16,056 nt of DNA from an uncultured Chitinophagaceae bacterium (GCA_937900675.1 CALCEA010000196.1:1-16056); one strand, 5' to 3'; positions 1 through 9,191 are shown, counted from the stretch's first letter. Numbers and translations: made by a program. The notes: generated by a model from the letters alone, not told the origin.

Positions 1-88
1 CCAATCTCAATGCAGTTTTTTTACCAATACCTGGAAGTTTGGCAAAAGCAGCAACAGCATTTTCTAAGAGCGTAGAAGGTAATTGCAT
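1..88 (-). CDS. recR: Recombination mediator protein RecR, N-terminal fragment
   Basis: This is the first 29 codons of a gene that continues beyond the left edge. Translated from the ATG at 88-86 it reads MQLPSTLLENAVAAFAKLPG and then IGKKTALRL. A leading helix followed by KLPGIGKKTA is the helix-hairpin-helix opening of RecR, which acts with RecF and RecO to load RecA on gapped DNA. The zinc finger and Toprim domains lie outside the window, so the call rests on this segment only. The start codon is 4 bases after the stop of the upstream lipoprotein gene, so the two are probably co-transcribed. The fragment is open because the window ends, not because the gene is broken. Confidence 0.85.
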   Translation of the reverse strand, partial: MQLPSTLLENAVAAFAKLPGIGKKTALRL

Positions 89-92
89 GGTT

Positions 93-1499
93 TTATTTTT
101 TTAAAATAAGATTGAATTCGTTTTCCCAGTCTGCTTTGATTGCTATGCTAGTTCCCACTAAACGAATTATTTCTGGTTGTTGTTTTGTTTTTCCATAAAT
201 ACCCGTATCCCAAATACCATTATTGTTATCGTCTTCTAAAATTTTCACAATAAATTCCCCCGGTAAAATTAATGGTATCCTAATAATGGGTTGAGTAATA
301 GGGTAGCTATATTTAATCTTATCATCCTGTGTTAATAATAATACTGGATGTTTGAATTGTTGAAAGCCGGTGGTTCTAATCAATACAGTGCCATAAGCAC
401 TTGCAGGCTTGATACTTACTTTTAGTGTATCTGTTTTGATTAATACATTATGTAGACTATCACTTACACTTTTTTGAGGGATGATCAGTTTAAATTTTTC
501 CTCATGATTCCAACCGGAATTGACCAATATGTTTTGTTGAGTTGAATCTAGTTGAACAGTATAATCTTCTACTACTTTGTTTAATGTATCAGTTAACAAA
601 ATAGGGAAGCTGTCGTTTAATTTAATTTTAGTATCAAAGTTTAAGCTTATCGGTTTTAATATATCTTGTTCACTTCCTTCCAAGCTCTTTGTATATTTTA
701 GGCCGGTTACAGTTTTTTTACTTCCAGCAGTAGTAGGTACTTTTTTCTTTTCTGTTTTTTTATACGCATTAAAAGCATATAGCTGAATGGTATCTATTTT
801 ATTTTCTGCTGCAATTAGCTTATCGGCAAAAGCAAATAGTTTTGTGCTATCATCATACTTTTTAGCATAATCATTAGGGATGGCAAATAGCTTAAATGAT
901 CTATATGGTAAAAACTTGAATTCGAATTGCCCTTTACCATTTAACCTTGTATAATACAGCGGTTTATTTTTAAAAATGGCGGTATCGTTTTCTGCAGGTT
1001 GTAATACTACTATTAAGGTACTATCTATCAATCCCGTTTCGGCTAACTTAACATATCCCACCAATCTCCCTGTATCTATTTTATCTCCTGTACTAAATAC
1101 ATAAGTGAAGTTTTTGACAATATTTCCCTCATTTACATCTTTAATTGCATTACCAAATTGCAGACTATAGGTAGTATTGGCAGAAAGACTATCGTTGATT
1201 CTTATTCTTAATGCATTTAATCTTACATCTACTAATGGGGTATTCTTAATAGTAGGAGAGATGATTAAATTATTTTGAATATCTGCACTAGTGATGTATT
1301 CGTTAAAGCCAATCAATATTTCTTTAGGTTGAATATTAGTGGTGGAGTCTTTTGGTTTGGCTGCAATTAAGTAAGGTGCCAATGTATCTCTTGGGCCTCC
1401 AGCAGGCGGGACAATATTGGCACATCCTACTGCCAATTGTATTAGGCAGCCAATACAGATGATTTGAATAAATGGAACTAGCTGGGATGCCTTTTTCAT
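93..1499 (-). CDS. Lipoprotein with N-terminal Big_5 (SbsA Ig-like) domain
   Basis: The protein is 468 residues from the ATG at 1499. An in-frame TTG three codons further upstream is less likely, since MKK opens a proper signal peptide. The peptide ends in a lipobox, LAVGC, with the lipidated cysteine at about residue 26, followed by a short PPAGGPRDT linker. Residues about 40-140 look like a Big_5 Ig-like domain (PKDSTTNIQPKEILIGFNEY, then YSLQFGNAIKDVNEG). Near the C-terminus is an acidic turn, DDNNNGIWDTG, resembling a calcium-binding loop seen in this protein type. It is probably anchored in the outer membrane or periplasm; the biochemical role is unknown. It sits 11 bases after the helicase-nuclease gene and 4 bases before recR, a conserved-looking but functionally unexplained placement. 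The family call is good; any function would be a guess. Confidence 0.85.
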   Translation of the reverse strand: MKKASQLVPFIQIICIGCLIQLAVGCANIVPPAGGPRDTLAPYLIAAKPKDSTTNIQPKEILIGFNEYITSADIQNNLIISPTIKNTPLVDVRLNALRIRINDSLSANTTYSLQFGNAIKDVNEGNIVKNFTYVFSTGDKIDTGRLVGYVKLAETGLIDSTLIVVLQPAENDTAIFKNKPLYYTRLNGKGQFEFKFLPYRSFKLFAIPNDYAKKYDDSTKLFAFADKLIAAENKIDTIQLYAFNAYKKTEKKKVPTTAGSKKTVTGLKYTKSLEGSEQDILKPISLNFDTKIKLNDSFPILLTDTLNKVVEDYTVQLDSTQQNILVNSGWNHEEKFKLIIPQKSVSDSLHNVLIKTDTLKVSIKPASAYGTVLIRTTGFQQFKHPVLLLTQDDKIKYSYPITQPIIRIPLILPGEFIVKILEDDNNNGIWDTGIYGKTKQQPEIIRLVGTSIAIKADWENEFNLILKK

Positions 1500-1505
1500 A
1501 GAATG

Positions 1506-1513
1506 CAAAATTA
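1506..1513 (-). promoter_or_regulatory. Possible internal -7 box before the lipoprotein gene
   Basis: On the minus strand TAATTTTG matches the Bacteroidota -7 consensus TAnnTTTG and is followed by C. It contains the TAA stop of the helicase gene and lies 6 bases before the lipoprotein ATG. No convincing -33 TTG is visible. If active it would give a very short or absent leader for a lipoprotein-recR transcript. In AT-rich DNA a single 8-base match can arise by chance. Confidence 0.35.
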
Positions 1514-4500
1514 GTCTATTTCTGACTCGATTTCGTGTAATGCTACGGCCAATTCATTGCTTTTTACAAATTGGCACCAATGGCATTCCGCCTTACCACA
1601 TCCTTTGTAAAACTCTTTGTTTTGAATTTTTTCCCAAGTCTCTACAATTTGTTGTGTAACTGTGGTTATATCTGCTTCAGAAATCGCTATACCAATTTTT
1701 TCAAATGCTGATTTCTTATTAGGCTCTACAAAATCAAATTCTGCTCTTTCTACTTCCCAGTTTTTAGGATGGCCTCTTAATAGAATTTTATAAAATACCG
1801 CCTGTCTCCAATAATCACCTCCTAATGGATTCTTTTCATTTGGGGCCAGTAATTTTTCTTTGGCATTTTCTACACTACCGGTTTTGTAATCAATCACCAC
1901 CACTTGCTTCCCATTAAATTCTATTTTATCTATAGCTCCTTTTAATGGTATACCCTTTAGCAGTACATTATTAATTCTATATTCGGTTGTTACTACCTTA
2001 TTCCATCCCTCAACATATTGATTGTAGTAATTGGTTAAGACCATTTCTCCCTGTTCTTTTCTATTCTTAAATTCTACTTGGGTAAATGCTTCTCTATGTC
2101 TTTGCATATAATAGTTGAAATCTTCAACCAATTCTTTGATCTCTGGAAATTGGTTATTTCTGTCTTGCATTTTTCTGAATAATTTATTCAATGCATCATG
2201 TACGGCTGAACCAAAAGTAGTGGCTTCTGACTTGCCTGAAGGAACTCGGATTAAACTATTGTAATAAAAATGTAAGGGACATTTTAGGTAATTATTTAGT
2301 GCTGTCACATTCATAGTGAAATGCTCCAATTTAGGTTCGATAAAATCGGCTTCTAATTGTGCTATTTCTGGTTGTGGGGCAGTTTGTAAATGCAATAGCT
2401 TGTACTGCATTAAAGTTGTTTCATCAATTGCTTTCTGGGTAATGTATTTTTCATTGCCCTCGGTCATTTCAATAATAAACTGACTTGCTTCGGCTTCTTT
2501 ACCATCTGCTTTATTGGCACTATAGGATACTTGTATAAAATGTTTTGCTCTGGTGATCGCCACATAAAATAATCTTCTTAATTCTTCCTTGTCATCTGCA
2601 TTTTCTAAACTACTCAATACAGTGTCAGGTAATTTATAGCCAATCGTATTTGAAGATCTTTTCTTCTCCCATAAATGTGCATTGGTGCCCGCTAAAAACA
2701 CATATTCAAATTCCAATCCCTTTGATCCATGTGCAGTTAACAAATGCACTCCTGATGGTCCTCCTGTGGTTATAGGAAGTGGTAGTCTAATACCTTCTCT
2801 TTGCATTAAGTCAAGCATTTCTACCAAGGTCTTTAAATTTAAATTTGGATGTCTATGGGTTTCTTCTTTGATAAAATCAAAGAACTTAGTGATCATCTCT
2901 AATTCAAATGCCTTATTGTCCGATTTTAAAACACCTTGTATGATGCCTGTTTTTTGTAATACTTGTTCAATTAAATTTAACAATGTTACATTGGCTACTT
3001 CTCCAATGAGTCCCTCAATTACTTTTACCGCTTTCGCTACTTCTGTTAATCCACCTTGCTGAAATAAATCAGTTTGTACCTCTTGTGTTTTTTCTACCAA
3101 TACTTTTCTAAAAGAATTATTGCTATCACTATATTTTAATTGATTGGCCTCAAATGTTAGTTTGGCCACAGTAATAGGAGAGATATTCCACCATTTAAAA
3201 TGCAATATCTCAAACAATAAATGTGCGCCTTCATATGATTGATCTAATTCACAATTCAAATAATCTAGTAAAGTAATAATTTGTTTGATCAGTGTCTGAT
3301 CTAATAAATTAGCCGTTCTTTTTGTATAAACTGGAATATTTTTTTGTTGTAAGAAATGCGCAATTTCTTCGCCGTATTTATTTTCCTTATACAATACCGC
3401 TATTTCTTGTGGGGCAACACCTTTGTCAATTAATTGAGTAATTTGTTCTGTAATATCCATCATTTCCTCTTGCGGATTGCTGTAAGAAACAATAGTTGGA
3501 AGGGTGGTATCTTTTTGCAAATCAGGATGAGAAGAAATTAATTTTTTCTCTAAGCCTTCAATTTTATTGACTAATCGCTCTTGATTATTATTGATAATGA
3601 TGGTGGAAGCGTCTAAAATTGGTTGTGTGGATCTGTAATTGTTTTCCAAAACAATCATCAATACCTCTTGCGCATAATCTTGTTGAAAATGCAACATGTT
3701 TTCTACATTGGCACCTTGGAATCTAAAAATACTTTGATCGTCATCTCCTACCACAAACAGGTTGGGTTGTTCCCAGTAATTTACCAATAACTTGATCAAT
3801 GCATTTTGAGTTCCACTGGTATCTTGAAACTCGTCTACTAAAATGTATAAATATCTTTCCTGGTATTGGGCTAATAAATTTTTGTTTTCATTAAAAGCTT
3901 TTAAAACCCAATTGATCATATCATCAAAGTCATATCTATTATGACTTTTCATGAGTTCTTGGTAAATATCAAAGCAATTCACTGCTGCTTTTAGCTTGCT
4001 CATTTTTTCCATCTCGGCTTCTACCAATCCTTCCTTTAAAGAGCCTGCTTCAAATTGCTTGTATTTTCTTTTGTATATAAATTCATCTCTAAATGGGATC
4101 TCCTTAATGTATTCGTCAATTTTTTCAATCAAGTATTGACTTGTCCATCCCTCTTTTTTCATGGCACTAAATAACTTGGCCAAATTACTCATCTCAAAAT
4201 ACACATCCCCTCTATATCTTTTTAGTGGATTGTTTTTATCAAATCCATCTATTAGTTTTTTAAGTAATTCTATTTTTTCTAATTCCGATATTGGGTCTAG
4301 ATGGGTTTTGTCAAAGAGCGACAAATTATCTTGTATGATATCATTGCAAAAAGAGTGAAAAGTAGAGATGGTTACTTTATATGCACTACTACCAATAAAA
4401 CTTACTAGTCTTTTGCGCATAGCGATGGCTCCGGCATCCGTATAGGTTAAGCATAAAATATTTTCAGGCGCTGTGTCTGTCTCTAAAAGAATTTTACCAA

Positions 4501-4651
4501 TGCGTGCACCCAAGATTTGCGTCTTACCAGTACCTGGGCCAGCAATCACCATTACGGGGCCTTCAATATTATCTACTGCTTGTTTTTGTGCCGCATTTAG
4601 GTTCTTATAAATGGCTTCAAATGCTGCCTGCTGTTCCGCTCTGCTAATCAT
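1511..4651 (-). CDS. UvrD/PcrA-type superfamily 1 helicase fused to a RecB-family PD-(D/E)XK nuclease
   Basis: This 1046-residue protein combines a DNA translocase and a nuclease. Helicase motifs appear in order: Q motif LNAAQKQAV (18-26), Walker A GPGTGKT with K43, motif II VDEFQD with D273 and E274, motif III GDDDQSIFRFQGA (302-314), motif IV ENNYRST, motif V HGSKGLEFE (641-649) and motif VI FYVAITRAK with R701. The C-terminal 260 residues carry RecB-type nuclease residues: H818, D908 in GAID, D921 and K923 in IDYKTG, then Q950 and Y954 (Q-x3-Y). Four cysteines, C791 plus C1018, C1023 and C1026, frame this domain like the iron-sulfur staple of AddB and Cas4 nucleases, although C-x4-C-x2-C is not the usual spacing. 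Typical UvrD or PcrA is about 700 residues without a nuclease. The likely role is DNA end processing or repair; it heads the run into recR. The start is the ATG at 4651. A strict AddA or AdnA/AdnB assignment is not justified from sequence reading alone. Confidence 0.93.
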   Translation of the reverse strand: MISRAEQQAAFEAIYKNLNAAQKQAVDNIEGPVMVIAGPGTGKTQILGARIGKILLETDTAPENILCLTYTDAGAIAMRKRLVSFIGSSAYKVTISTFHSFCNDIIQDNLSLFDKTHLDPISELEKIELLKKLIDGFDKNNPLKRYRGDVYFEMSNLAKLFSAMKKEGWTSQYLIEKIDEYIKEIPFRDEFIYKRKYKQFEAGSLKEGLVEAEMEKMSKLKAAVNCFDIYQELMKSHNRYDFDDMINWVLKAFNENKNLLAQYQERYLYILVDEFQDTSGTQNALIKLLVNYWEQPNLFVVGDDDQSIFRFQGANVENMLHFQQDYAQEVLMIVLENNYRSTQPILDASTIIINNNQERLVNKIEGLEKKLISSHPDLQKDTTLPTIVSYSNPQEEMMDITEQITQLIDKGVAPQEIAVLYKENKYGEEIAHFLQQKNIPVYTKRTANLLDQTLIKQIITLLDYLNCELDQSYEGAHLLFEILHFKWWNISPITVAKLTFEANQLKYSDSNNSFRKVLVEKTQEVQTDLFQQGGLTEVAKAVKVIEGLIGEVANVTLLNLIEQVLQKTGIIQGVLKSDNKAFELEMITKFFDFIKEETHRHPNLNLKTLVEMLDLMQREGIRLPLPITTGGPSGVHLLTAHGSKGLEFEYVFLAGTNAHLWEKKRSSNTIGYKLPDTVLSSLENADDKEELRRLFYVAITRAKHFIQVSYSANKADGKEAEASQFIIEMTEGNEKYITQKAIDETTLMQYKLLHLQTAPQPEIAQLEADFIEPKLEHFTMNVTALNNYLKCPLHFYYNSLIRVPSGKSEATTFGSAVHDALNKLFRKMQDRNNQFPEIKELVEDFNYYMQRHREAFTQVEFKNRKEQGEMVLTNYYNQYVEGWNKVVTTEYRINNVLLKGIPLKGAIDKIEFNGKQVVVIDYKTGSVENAKEKLLAPNEKNPLGGDYWRQAVFYKILLRGHPKNWEVERAEFDFVEPNKKSAFEKIGIAISEADITTVTQQIVETWEKIQNKEFYKGCGKAECHWCQFVKSNELAVALHEIESEID

Positions 4652-4717
4652 GGGTTAAAATTAACTGCTTTATGCCTAATTCCTACAACAAAAAGGTTCA
4701 AGTATTGTTATAGATAT

Positions 4718-5191
4718 ATGTCAAAAGTTTATACCCTCCATACCTACCAGGAAATGCCCATTAGCATGGAAACTGCCTGGGATTTTTTTAGTAGTCCAGC
4801 CAATCTTGCTAAAATCACCCCTTCTCATATGGGGTTTGATATTATCAGTAAGCATCATGGCGCAAAAATGTATCCTGGCCAGATTATAGAATATACCGTA
4901 AAACCTCTTTTTGGTATCCCATTGTATTGGATGACAGAAATTACCCATGTAAAAGAAGGCGCTTATTTTGTGGATGAACAAAGATTTGGCCCTTATTCCA
5001 TGTGGCATCACCAACATCATTTTAAAGCGATTCCGGGTGGAGTTGCCATGGAAGATATTGTTCATTACAAGATACCGATGAGCTTTTTAGGGGATATTGC
5101 CAATACCTTATTTGTCAAAAAGCAATTACAAGGCATTTTTGATTTTAGATACCAAGCAGTTTTGGATCTTTGGGGAGCTTACAAGCCTTAG
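4718..5191 (+). CDS. SRPBCC (START/Bet v1-like) fold protein
   Basis: A 157-residue soluble protein with the SRPBCC look: an opening strand YTLHTYQEMPIS, the helix METAWDFFSSPANLAKITP that is typical of polyketide cyclase/dehydrase-like members, central strands including GQIIEYTVKPLFGIPLYWMT and FVDEQRFGPYSMWHHQHHF, and a long C-terminal helix (about 125-157). Members of this fold bind hydrophobic ligands in a deep cavity; nothing here reveals the ligand. There is no signal peptide or membrane segment, so it is probably cytoplasmic. The ATG at 4718 is the natural start. It is divergent from the helicase gene across 66 bases and lies upstream of kup on the same strand with a 92-base gap, so co-transcription with kup is possible but unproven. 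Confidence 0.85.
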   Translation: MSKVYTLHTYQEMPISMETAWDFFSSPANLAKITPSHMGFDIISKHHGAKMYPGQIIEYTVKPLFGIPLYWMTEITHVKEGAYFVDEQRFGPYSMWHHQHHFKAIPGGVAMEDIVHYKIPMSFLGDIANTLFVKKQLQGIFDFRYQAVLDLWGAYKP

Positions 5192-5283
5192 TATTTTCAA
5201 AAAGATTTTTTAAAATACTTGGGTTGAATGTTCCTTGGTATGCTAAAAAGCATAAACTTTGTCGTCAATTTATTACTTGCTCC

Positions 5284-7254
5284 ATGGGACAAACAAATGG
5301 CGGACATGCGCAGAAACTTTCTGTAGCTGGATTAATCGTAACATTAGGTATTATATACGGTGATATTGGAACTTCTCCATTGTACGTATTCAAGTCGATC
5401 ATAAATAACAAAGTTATTACAGAGCAGCTAGTGTATGGTGCGATCTCTTGTGTATTCTGGACTTTGACTTTACAAACCACTTTTAAATATGTGTTTCTTA
5501 CTTTAAGAGCAGATAATAGAGGGGAGGGTGGTATCTTCTCTCTTTTTGCTTTAATAAGACGATATGTGAAATGGATTTATGTTCCAGCAATTATTGGTGC
5601 TGCTATGTTATTGGCCGATGGTATGATTACTCCTCCAATTTCTGTAGCATCTGCCATTGAAGGTTTGGGTGGCGTTAAGGGTTTGGAAAATACTATTGTA
5701 CCTGGAAATAATTTAACTATTGGTATTGTAATTGCCATTATCTCTTTGATATTTTTCTTTCAAAGATTTGGAACAAAAATTGTTGGTTTTGCATTTGGTC
5801 CCATCATGTTATTATGGTTTTCCATGATTATGGTATTAGGTATTTCGCAAATAGTTGGACATTGGGAGATATTAAAATCTTTGAATCCATATTACGGGAT
5901 TGATTTATTAGTCAATTATCCAAAAGGATTCTGGTTATTGGGTGCAGTGTTTTTATGTACAACTGGAGCAGAAGCTTTGTATAGTGATTTGGGACATTGT
6001 GGTCGTCAAAATATTCAGGTGAGTTGGATGTTTGTGAAATTGGCCCTGGTGTTAAACTATATGGGTCAGGGTGCATGGTTATTGCAGCATGTGGGCACTT
6101 CAATTGATGGGATGAATCCATTTTATGAGATAATGCCTCATTGGTTCTTGATTATTGGTATTGGTGTTGCTACTATTGCTGCTATTATCGCTAGCCAAGC
6201 ATTGATTAGTGGTTCTTTTACTTTAATCAACGAAGCCATTAGTTTGAATTTCTGGCCAAGAGTAACCGTTAAATTCCCTACCGATCAGAAAGGTCAGATT
6301 TACATTCCTTCTTTGAACTTTTTATTGTGGATTGGTTGTATTACGATGTGTTTGTTCTTTAGAAAGAGTGAACATATGGAAGCAGCTTATGGCTTCTCCA
6401 TTATTATTACCATGATCTCGACCACTATTTTAATGAATTTCTATTTATTGAATGTGAGAAGATGGGGTCATTTACCAGTGGCTATTATTATTTCTATTTT
6501 TAGTATTGTTGAGATTTCTTTCTTTGTTGCCAATTTGGTGAAGATTAAAGAAAGTTATATCACATTTGTATTTTCTTTAAGTATGATTTTTGTAATGATG
6601 ATTTGGCATCGTGCAAGAAAGATTACCAATAGATACTTGGATTTTGTGAAGTTGAAAGATTATTTACAACAATTAACAGATTTAAGTGCAGATAAGGATG
6701 TTCCTAAATATGCAACGCATTTAGTGTATTTAACTAAAGCGAATAATCATAGAGAGATCGAACACCGTATTATGGATTCTATTTTGAATCGTAAACCAAA
6801 ACGAGCAGATATTTATTGGTTTATTCATATTGACAGAACGGATTCTCCTTATGGAATGGAATATAGTATTCGTGAATTGGTGGACGATAAAGTAATGCGT
6901 GTTGATTTTAAAATTGGTTTTAGAATTCAACCAAGAATTAATATTTGCTTCAAGAAAGTAATGCAAGAATTAAACGAATGTCAGGAATTGGGTATTTACA
7001 GTAAATATGAATCTTTAAAGAGTAAAGATTTCCATGCAGACATTACCTATGTTATTATTGAAAGCTTCTTTTCTATTGAAAATGAATTATCGTTTAAAGA
7101 AGACTTTATTATGGACACCTATTTTAATATCAAACAATTAGCACAAAGCGATCAGAAAGCATTTGGTTTAGACAATGACATGACAGTTGTTGAGCATGTG
7201 CCTTTGATTATTAAAGCCAATCAAAATTTAAATCTAAAACGCGTTTTTGAATAA
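5284..7254 (+). CDS. kup: KUP-family potassium uptake protein
   Basis: Kup proteins are inner-membrane potassium importers driven by proton symport. The 656-residue product has the family signature GIIYGDIGTSPLYVFKSI near residues 22-39 and DNRGEGGIFSLFALIRR at about 77-93, then a long series of hydrophobic spans consistent with about 12 transmembrane helices up to residue 440. A soluble C-terminal region (about 442-656), starting WHRARKITNRYL, follows as in other family members. E. coli Kup is about 622 residues, so the size fits. The open frame extends upstream to a TTG inside the preceding gene, but those 38 codons do not resemble the family and the ATG at 5284 leads straight into the signature, so I chose it. 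The gene converges on the glycoside hydrolase gene with only 6 bases between stops. Confidence 0.96.
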   Translation: MGQTNGGHAQKLSVAGLIVTLGIIYGDIGTSPLYVFKSIINNKVITEQLVYGAISCVFWTLTLQTTFKYVFLTLRADNRGEGGIFSLFALIRRYVKWIYVPAIIGAAMLLADGMITPPISVASAIEGLGGVKGLENTIVPGNNLTIGIVIAIISLIFFFQRFGTKIVGFAFGPIMLLWFSMIMVLGISQIVGHWEILKSLNPYYGIDLLVNYPKGFWLLGAVFLCTTGAEALYSDLGHCGRQNIQVSWMFVKLALVLNYMGQGAWLLQHVGTSIDGMNPFYEIMPHWFLIIGIGVATIAAIIASQALISGSFTLINEAISLNFWPRVTVKFPTDQKGQIYIPSLNFLLWIGCITMCLFFRKSEHMEAAYGFSIIITMISTTILMNFYLLNVRRWGHLPVAIIISIFSIVEISFFVANLVKIKESYITFVFSLSMIFVMMIWHRARKITNRYLDFVKLKDYLQQLTDLSADKDVPKYATHLVYLTKANNHREIEHRIMDSILNRKPKRADIYWFIHIDRTDSPYGMEYSIRELVDDKVMRVDFKIGFRIQPRINICFKKVMQELNECQELGIYSKYESLKSKDFHADITYVIIESFFSIENELSFKEDFIMDTYFNIKQLAQSDQKAFGLDNDMTVVEHVPLIIKANQNLNLKRVFE

Positions 7255-7260
7255 GCCTTG

Positions 7261-8727
7261 TTAAGGAATATTGATGTATTCGCTAATTTGATTTTGTAAT
7301 CCAACGGCAACCAGCCAATATTGATTTCCTGCTTTTCTTTGAATGCCTAATGCGTTCAAGTTAACCATTTTACTGTCTGCGGCTAAAATGCTGGCAACAC
7401 TATATGAGCCCTCTTCTTTTTGAATGATCGCAAATGATTTCACCAAAGCATTTTTAGGCATGCTGATTTGAAAACTTGTAGCTGTTTTTTTCTCAATGTT
7501 TGGTGCAGCCATAGTGTATTGTGGTACCAAAGAAGGCAGCAATGCTGGATTTTTATAATAGTTGTTTTGCAAACTATCATTCCATCCATTTGGATTATTC
7601 TTAAAACTATTACTACTAAAATATACACTACCTCCAGTATTTGGTAAGGATCTTAGTTTTTTAATTTGATAAGGAATTTCATTTGGATCTCTCCAGGTTG
7701 CATTGGTGCCTGCTCTATAAATACCATGTCCAATATACAAGGCTTTTCCATAAGCATGATCATTCCACCATTGTACTAATTCGTCATAATCTGCTAATGC
7801 ATGACCATGTTCCCAATATAATTGTGGGGTTACATAATCTATCCATCCTTTTTCTAACCATAATAAAATATCTGCATACAAATCATCATAATTGGTTTGA
7901 CCTGCTCTCGTTGCACTTCCTCTTGGATCTTTGGATTTATTTCTCCATACGCCAAATGGACTTATGCCAAATTGCACACCAGGTTTAATGCTTCTAATAG
8001 TTGCATTAAGTTGCTTAATGATGGTATCACAATTGCTTCTTCTCCAAGTTTCTTTATCTAATCCTCTGGCATATTTTACATAAGTGGCTTGATCTGGGAA
8101 ATCTTTATTAGGCACTCTATAAGGATAAAAATAATCATCCATATGTATGGCATCTACATCGTATCTTTTTAATATATCTGCTACTACTTTATTGGTATGC
8201 TTCCATACTTCTGGTAATCCAGGATTAAAATATTTTTTTCCTTCAAAATTGATAAACCAATCTGGATGCATTTTTGATAAATGACTTGGCGCTACACTTG
8301 ATTTATTAATATTGAATACTGCTCTGTATGGATTAATCCAAGCGTGAAATTCCATACCTCTTTTATGTGTCTCTTCGATCATAAAATGTAAGGGGTCATA
8401 AAAAGGAATAGGTGATTGGCCTTGTTTACCCATTAAGTATTCGCTCCATGGCTCTAATTCAGAAGGATAAAGCGCATCACCTGCTGGTCTAATTTGCATC
8501 ACAATGGCATTCATTCCATTTTGTTGATGCTTTTCTAATAATTCAATAAACTCTTCTTTTTGCGCTTCATTACTCAAGCCTCTTTTGCTTGGATAATCAA
8601 TATTTTCTACTGTAGCAATCCAAACGCCTCTAAATTCAAATACATTTTTATCGGATTTGCTCGGTTGTGCATTTGCAGAAATAAAAAAACCTACACTAAG
8701 CAGGCTATATAAAATTCTTTGAATCAT
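7261..8727 (-). CDS. Secreted GHL10 (DUF187) glycoside hydrolase, DigH/YngK-like
   Basis: The product is 488 residues from the ATG at 8727, with a signal peptide of about 20 residues (MIQRILYSLLSVGFFISANA) and no lipobox, implying export to the periplasm or beyond. An upstream in-frame TTG would overlap the marR-like gene and spoil the signal peptide. The (beta/alpha)8 GHL10 domain begins at FEFRGVWIATVENIDYP (about 30-46) and shows the family blocks MQIRPAGDALYPSELEPWS (78-96), HAWINPYR (128-135), DAIHMDDYFYPYR (192-204) with an acidic pair at D197/D198, FGISPFGVWRN (253-263) and DYVTPQLYW (297-305). E. coli DigH (YddW) of this family cleaves peptide-free peptidoglycan strands, so cell-wall glycan turnover is a reasonable inference; other glycans are possible. 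The C-terminal 100 residues look like a small beta-rich accessory region. It is the last gene of the gcvH operon, 7 bases after the marR-like stop. Confidence 0.9.
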   Translation of the reverse strand: MIQRILYSLLSVGFFISANAQPSKSDKNVFEFRGVWIATVENIDYPSKRGLSNEAQKEEFIELLEKHQQNGMNAIVMQIRPAGDALYPSELEPWSEYLMGKQGQSPIPFYDPLHFMIEETHKRGMEFHAWINPYRAVFNINKSSVAPSHLSKMHPDWFINFEGKKYFNPGLPEVWKHTNKVVADILKRYDVDAIHMDDYFYPYRVPNKDFPDQATYVKYARGLDKETWRRSNCDTIIKQLNATIRSIKPGVQFGISPFGVWRNKSKDPRGSATRAGQTNYDDLYADILLWLEKGWIDYVTPQLYWEHGHALADYDELVQWWNDHAYGKALYIGHGIYRAGTNATWRDPNEIPYQIKKLRSLPNTGGSVYFSSNSFKNNPNGWNDSLQNNYYKNPALLPSLVPQYTMAAPNIEKKTATSFQISMPKNALVKSFAIIQKEEGSYSVASILAADSKMVNLNALGIQRKAGNQYWLVAVGLQNQISEYINIP

Positions 8728-8734
8728 AATAGGT

Positions 8735-9190
8735 TTATTTTGATGCGTCTCGCAATTGATCAAGTAATTGATTCATGGTATGAGCTTCTTTCTCGCTGAT
8801 CCCTTTCATTAATGAATCTAAATGATGATTGAGTTGATCTAGTTTTTCTAAAATGGCAAAGCCTTTTTTAGTAAGTGTTACATCAACCAATCTTTTATCT
8901 GTAGGACAAGTATTTTTTTCTACTAATTCTTTGGCAACTAATCTGTCAACAATTCTACTGGTGTCACTCATCTTATCCAACATACGGGCCCTAATTTGTA
9001 AAGTACTCAAGGGCTTGTCTGCTCCACGAAGTATTCTTAAAATATTATATTGTTGTTGTGTGATATCTTCCTGAGATAAGATACTAGCAATTTTTTCATT
9101 CAACCAGTTGGCAGTGTACATAATATTGATGCCCAACTTTTGGTGTTCGTTTCTGAAACTAGTTTGCTGTATATCTTTTTCTATTCCCAT
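8735..9190 (-). CDS. MarR-family transcriptional regulator
   Basis: This 151-residue protein is a typical MarR winged-helix repressor or activator, which binds DNA as a dimer. An N-terminal helix region (about 14-38) is followed by ITQQQYNILRILRGADKPLS, the recognition-helix segment MLDKMSDTSRIVDRLVAKEL (70-89) and the wing PTDKRLVDVTLTKKG (96-110), where the D-K-R pattern is a family hallmark. C-terminal helices form the dimer interface. A cysteine at residue 95, just before the wing, could be redox sensitive, but this is speculation. The start is the ATG at 9190, one base after the VanZ-like stop, and the hydrolase starts 7 bases downstream, so it is embedded in the gcvH-vanZ-marR-hydrolase transcript. 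No operator can be assigned with confidence. Confidence 0.92.
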   Translation of the reverse strand: MGIEKDIQQTSFRNEHQKLGINIMYTANWLNEKIASILSQEDITQQQYNILRILRGADKPLSTLQIRARMLDKMSDTSRIVDRLVAKELVEKNTCPTDKRLVDVTLTKKGFAILEKLDQLNHHLDSLMKGISEKEAHTMNQLLDQLRDASK

Positions 9191-9191
9191 A

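Noticed and set aside
2682..3062. 126-codon plus-strand open frame inside the helicase-nuclease gene.
   Set aside because: It is antisense to conserved helicase motif V and has no protein-like features; it is a shadow frame.
5235..5261. TTGG and AAACTTTG before kup as a promoter.
   Set aside because: The -7 box misses the leading T and the spacing of 15 bases is short; co-transcription with the SRPBCC gene is just as possible.
5170..5283. Upstream in-frame extension of kup from a TTG codon overlapping the SRPBCC gene.
   Set aside because: The 38 added residues do not resemble Kup proteins, while the ATG at 5284 leads directly into the conserved N-terminus.
7256..7266. Short hairpin CCTT-GTT-AAGG between the convergent kup and hydrolase stops.
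   Set aside because: A 4-base stem without a T-run is too weak to call a terminator.
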